From contig CAIUSQ010000092.1 in NCBI GenBank assembly GCA_903901905.1, positions 1 to 9,241 on the forward strand: a DNA stretch of 9,241 bases, given 5' to 3'. The notes under the pieces are model-generated. The model searched no databases. It was not told the origin of the DNA and saw nothing but the letters and a program-made list of their open reading frames with translations. A program made the position numbers and the translations under genes. Shown one piece after another: positions 6,472-9,241 of this stretch. Every line of letters begins with the position of its first letter. The stretch's first letter is position 1. The stretch is from an uncultured Actinomycetes bacterium. GTDB lineage: Bacteria; Actinomycetota; Actinomycetes; Nanopelagicales; Nanopelagicaceae.

Positions 6472-8771
6472 CGACTACGGCGAACTTTTGCCAAAGTGAT
6501 GGCAATAAAAACAAGTGCAAATAAGCCCACTATTGCCAGTGAGTTGGTCACGTTTGCGGCGCTGGAAACCCAACGGTCTTGTAAATCAGGATCGCTAGTT
6601 AGATTTAACTGCACAATATCTACCGAAGCCGAGAGGGCATTAGTTGCCCAATAACTTGGCACCGCCATTGAAACTTGATTGATTATTCCTTTAGTTTCAA
6701 GTGGAAGGGCTCCTGATAGAACAACTTGCACCATAGTCATTCCAACCAGCGTTGGCATGGCCTGCTCGCTGGAACTCAAAAATGCGGAAATAACAAGACC
6801 TAAGAGCATCGAACAGAGTCCGAGCGAGATACAAATTAAGGTAATTTCTAACCTGCTGTTCGCAATGAGAAGCCCTGCTTCTGGCATCGGACGGTTGAAC
6901 AAAACTATAAATGTGAATACAAGAATTTGCAGAATGACGATTATTCCAAGCACAAGAACCTTAGAAATGACATATGTCCTAGACCTAATCCCTACGCTTT
7001 GCTCACGTTTTCGCACAGCGCCTTCTTTAACTATCTCCTGAATGCTTGTGGACAGGCCCACAAATATTGATCCCAGAATTAAGACAAGAATTGTTCCCTG
7101 GGCAAATGGATTGTAATTAAAGCCTGACTTAGTGACTGTTCCGGGACCAAATCCATAACTACTACCAGCAGCATATGAGATGGCACCAATGATCACTGGG
7201 ATAAGTGTTAAAAGTGCAAGATAAAACTTATCCGATGAAATTACCCGGGTGTAGCGAGAAGCCAGGGTCTTAATCTGTCTAAGCGTTGATTGCCTACGAG
7301 CCAAAACATGTCCAGCTTGGATTTCAGTTGATATCGCATCCTCATGTTTAGGAGCGGCGAGTAAGAGCGCATCTGGAGTTGCAAGGAATCTAAACACTTC
7401 AGCCCAAGATTTCTTACCAAGTTTGGAGAAAACTGTAGAAGAAGGACCGGCATATGCCACTTTGCCACCAGATGCCAACAAAATGACATTGTCACAAAAA
7501 TCTAAATTATCAACTGAGTGCGTTACTAAAACCACAGTCTGACCATCATCGGCCAAGTTACGTAAAGTTTCCATGACATGTGCATCTAGGCCTGGATCTA
7601 AGCCTGACGTAGGCTCATCTAGAACTAGTAATTGTGGTGAGGTGAGGAGTTCAAGACCAATGCTTGCGCGCTTGCGCTGCCCACCAGATAGACGATCAAT
7701 GCGCAGATCCGCACGTTCTGTTAGCTCTAACTTATCCATCACATCTGCCACACGCGCATCCCGCTCAGCTCTTGTAGTGTCGTTCGGCAGGCGCAGTTGG
7801 GCTCCGTAGTTGAGTGCTTGGCGAACTGTTAAGCGGGTGTGCAAAATATCAGCTTGCGGCACTGACCCAATCTGGCGACTTAGTGATTGAAATTGGGTGT
7901 GTAAATCAATTCCACCGATATAGATCTGTCCACTTGTAGGTTTAGTTCTACCGGTTAACACACCTAATAAAGTTGATTTACCCGCACCTGATGGCCCGAC
8001 TATGGCGGTTAAAGTGCGAGGACCTAGTGAAAATGAAACGTCATTTAATAAAAGCCGGTCCCCAATATCAAAACTAATCTCTTTTGCAACTACTGGAGTT
8101 CCATCAATACCTTCTAGAATTTGTAAACCATCTTGTGTATATCTACGTGCAAAACCAGCAACAGAAATGACATCGCCAGTCTTTAAGATTTCACGCTTGA
8201 TCCGAATCCCATTTAAAAATGTTCCGTTTGTTGACTTTAAATCAACAATTTCAAACCCACCTGCTGAACTCTGAACAATCTGCGCATGATTGCGGGAGAC
8301 ATTGAGATCATCGATATACCAATCGCTTCCCTCAGCTCTTCCTATTCGAATTCGCTGTTGGAGTCGGACTCTACGTGGCCCACTCTCTTCAGATAAGTAT
8401 TCATCTCCACGCACTTTAGTCATTCGGGTGGCTTCTTTGTCTTGAGCTTGCAAGCTTGCCTTAACCGTTGTAGCGGTACTGCTAGTCAATGGGGTGAGAG
8501 TAAAACTTAGGTTGTCGCTTCCGCCTAGGAAGATAGTGGCAGCCTTTACTAATTTATGAGTATCAAAGCGTTTCCCATTGATAAAAGAGCCATTCGAGGA
8601 ATCTAAGTCTTTAAGTTCCCAAGCTTTATTGACAAAAGAAAGACGCAAGTGTGCCCGCGAAAGCTTGCTATTTTCGATAGGAATATCAGCTGATGGATCG
8701 CGACCCAACACATATGAGTGTTCTGGATCTAAAACAATTGATCCTTCATCCCATTCAATCAGCAACTTCAT
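6468..8771 (-). CDS. FHA-FHA-ABC ATPase-permease fusion (ABCG/Rv1747-like exporter)
   Basis: 767 residues from the ATG at 8769-8771 (MKLLIEWDEG), preceded by GGAA seven bases upstream. The frame is open for 50 more codons, but that stretch is not FHA-like and overlaps the divergent epimerase gene. FHA1 is about residues 15-90 (GRD 23-25, LSRAH 37-41, SSNGSFING 58-66). FHA2 is about 138-212 (GRAEGSD 144-150, VSRNHA 158-163, STNGTFLNG 180-188). Both keep the Arg, Ser and Asn that bind phosphothreonine. The ATPase has Walker A GPSGAGKST 259-267, Q-loop Gln306, signature LSGGQ 361-365, Walker B LLVLDEP 381-387 and H-loop His418. About six membrane segments of ABC-2 type lie between 516 and 762. 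Known relatives such as mycobacterial Rv1747 are regulated by Ser/Thr kinases through their FHA domains and are linked to export of cell-envelope glycolipid. Substrate here is unknown; lipid or glycan export is inferred. Its stop overlaps the convergent gene's stop. Confidence 0.93.
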   Translation of the reverse strand: MKLLIEWDEGSIVLDPEHSYVLGRDPSADIPIENSKLSRAHLRLSFVNKAWELKDLDSSNGSFINGKRFDTHKLVKAATIFLGGSDNLSFTLTPLTSSTATTVKASLQAQDKEATRMTKVRGDEYLSEESGPRRVRLQQRIRIGRAEGSDWYIDDLNVSRNHAQIVQSSAGGFEIVDLKSTNGTFLNGIRIKREILKTGDVISVAGFARRYTQDGLQILEGIDGTPVVAKEISFDIGDRLLLNDVSFSLGPRTLTAIVGPSGAGKSTLLGVLTGRTKPTSGQIYIGGIDLHTQFQSLSRQIGSVPQADILHTRLTVRQALNYGAQLRLPNDTTRAERDARVADVMDKLELTERADLRIDRLSGGQRKRASIGLELLTSPQLLVLDEPTSGLDPGLDAHVMETLRNLADDGQTVVLVTHSVDNLDFCDNVILLASGGKVAYAGPSSTVFSKLGKKSWAEVFRFLATPDALLLAAPKHEDAISTEIQAGHVLARRQSTLRQIKTLASRYTRVISSDKFYLALLTLIPVIIGAISYAAGSSYGFGPGTVTKSGFNYNPFAQGTILVLILGSIFVGLSTSIQEIVKEGAVRKREQSVGIRSRTYVISKVLVLGIIVILQILVFTFIVLFNRPMPEAGLLIANSRLEITLICISLGLCSMLLGLVISAFLSSSEQAMPTLVGMTMVQVVLSGALPLETKGIINQVSMAVPSYWATNALSASVDIVQLNLTSDPDLQDRWVSSAANVTNSLAIVGLFALVFIAITLAKVRRSR

Positions 8772-8852
8772 GACCCTATTCCACACTGCTATGCCTAAAT
8801 CTTCCAGCCCGGCTGGCAAGTTATGCCCACAAGCTTTGTATAGACTGGGCAT
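8772..8852. promoter_or_regulatory. Divergent intergenic region between exporter and epimerase genes
   Basis: These 81 bases are the only real gap between genes in the window and must hold the promoters for both flanking genes, unless one promoter lies in coding sequence. For the plus gene there is a well-placed -10 at 8841-8846. For the minus gene, a TATACA (complement of 8837-8842) overlaps the same AT-rich spot and could be a -10 with a leader of roughly 60 bases, but no good -35 was seen. No riboswitch or clear operator palindrome was found. Confidence 0.5.
8841..8846 (+). promoter_or_regulatory. Candidate -10 element (TAGACT) for a leaderless epimerase transcript
   Basis: TAGACT fits the actinobacterial TANNNT -10 consensus. 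Its last T is 7 bases before the A of the ATG at 8853, the spacing at which transcription begins on the start codon itself. No Shine-Dalgarno sequence lies before this ATG (the preceding bases are GGGCAT), which agrees with leaderless initiation. No convincing TTGACA-like -35 is present. Confidence 0.55.
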
Positions 8853-9241
8853 ATGCGCGTCTTTCTCACCGGTGGAGCCGGATTTATAGGTTCTCACCTC
8901 TGTGATGCCCTTCTCGCCCAAGGCAACACCCCAGTCATCCTAGATAACCTTTCAACAGGTCAATTATCAAATATCGCCCATATCCAAAACAAAGTCGAAA
9001 TCCACGAAGGCGATATCCGTGATGTGGCATTGGTAAACAAACTCACTGAGCAATCAGATCTAGTTCTACATATGGCCGCAGCCCTTGGTGTGAGCACAAT
9101 ATTAGAAAAGACAGTGGAATCAGTTTCCACAAACTTCACGGGCAGTGAAGTTGTTTTGCAAGCTGCCCTAAAACATAAAAAACGCATCATCATTGCCAGC
9201 ACATCAGAGATTTATGGCAAAAACCCAAACCAACCATTAAA
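8853..9241 (+). CDS. NAD-dependent nucleotide-sugar epimerase/dehydratase, N-terminal part (3' end outside window)
   Basis: 129 codons are visible and the frame is still open at the window edge. It starts MRVFLTGGAGFIGSH, the Rossmann-fold dinucleotide motif with Gly7, Gly10 and Gly13. Asp31 (VILDNLSTG) is placed to bind the adenosine ribose, GDIRD occurs at 53-57, HMAAALGV at 73-80 and ASTSEIYG at 115-122. This is the extended SDR family that acts on nucleotide sugars (UDP-glucose 4-epimerase, UDP-glucuronate decarboxylase, NDP-sugar dehydratase types). The catalytic Tyr-x-x-x-Lys would lie beyond the edge, so the exact reaction cannot be assigned. The ATG is adjacent to a TANNNT -10 element at a distance that predicts a leaderless transcript. 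It is transcribed away from the ABC exporter. Likely role: making sugar precursors for envelope glycans. Confidence 0.93.
   Translation, partial: MRVFLTGGAGFIGSHLCDALLAQGNTPVILDNLSTGQLSNIAHIQNKVEIHEGDIRDVALVNKLTEQSDLVLHMAAALGVSTILEKTVESVSTNFTGSEVVLQAALKHKKRIIIASTSEIYGKNPNQPL

Noticed and set aside
6488..6505. Hairpin TTGCCA-aagtga-TGGCAA just past the convergent stops, considered as a terminator
   Set aside because: The stem is only 6 bp, no T-run follows on either strand, and it lies within the exporter coding sequence.
8772..8921. 50-codon N-terminal extension of the ABC exporter frame, including an ATG at 8852
   Set aside because: It is not FHA-like, overlaps the clear Rossmann start of the divergent epimerase at 8853 (the 8852 start would abut it), and the ATG at 8771 begins right at the FHA domain with a GGAA ribosome site.
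8960..9202. Minus-strand open frame near the right edge
   Set aside because: It is antisense to the epimerase gene, whose conserved motifs run through this whole stretch.

Overview
The window looks like chromosomal DNA of a low-GC, free-living actinobacterium. Base composition appears to be around 40-45% GC by eye. The FHA-FHA-ABC-permease architecture at 6468-8771 is typical of Actinobacteria (compare mycobacterial Rv1747), and the start of the last gene fits an actinobacterial leaderless promoter. A freshwater acI/Nanopelagicales-type genome would fit, but that is inference. No rRNA, tRNA, CRISPR array, transposase or phage gene is visible.

Positions 1-6471 hold four tandem plus-strand genes whose ends overlap by 4, 8 and 1 bases; the first is cut by the window edge. 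The three whose N-termini are visible have signal peptides. They encode exported proteins with different N-terminal domains: an NHL-type beta-propeller in the second gene, an unrecognised four-cysteine domain plus a PA14/GLEYA lectin-like domain in the third, and the same four-cysteine domain in the fourth. Genes 1-3 share a C-terminal cassette of about 240 residues made of two Ig-like repeats. All four genes end in the same short two-cysteine tag, CxKGxQxRxFxAxxCPPGWK. I do not recognise the tag as a named sorting signal. The likely picture is a translationally coupled operon of surface or secreted adhesin-like proteins that use a common C-terminal end.

The last 133 bp of genes 2 and 3 are almost identical at DNA level, while the DNA just upstream and the tail of gene 1 are clearly diverged. 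This points to recent gene conversion between neighbours.

Positions 6468-8771 (minus strand) encode a one-polypeptide ABC exporter with two N-terminal FHA phosphothreonine-binding domains. It converges on the adhesin operon with overlapping stop codons. An 81-bp intergenic region (8772-8852) separates it from a divergent plus-strand NAD-dependent nucleotide-sugar epimerase/dehydratase (8853 to the window edge). The exporter and the epimerase suggest envelope glycan or glycolipid work next to surface-protein genes, but no direct functional link is shown by the sequence.
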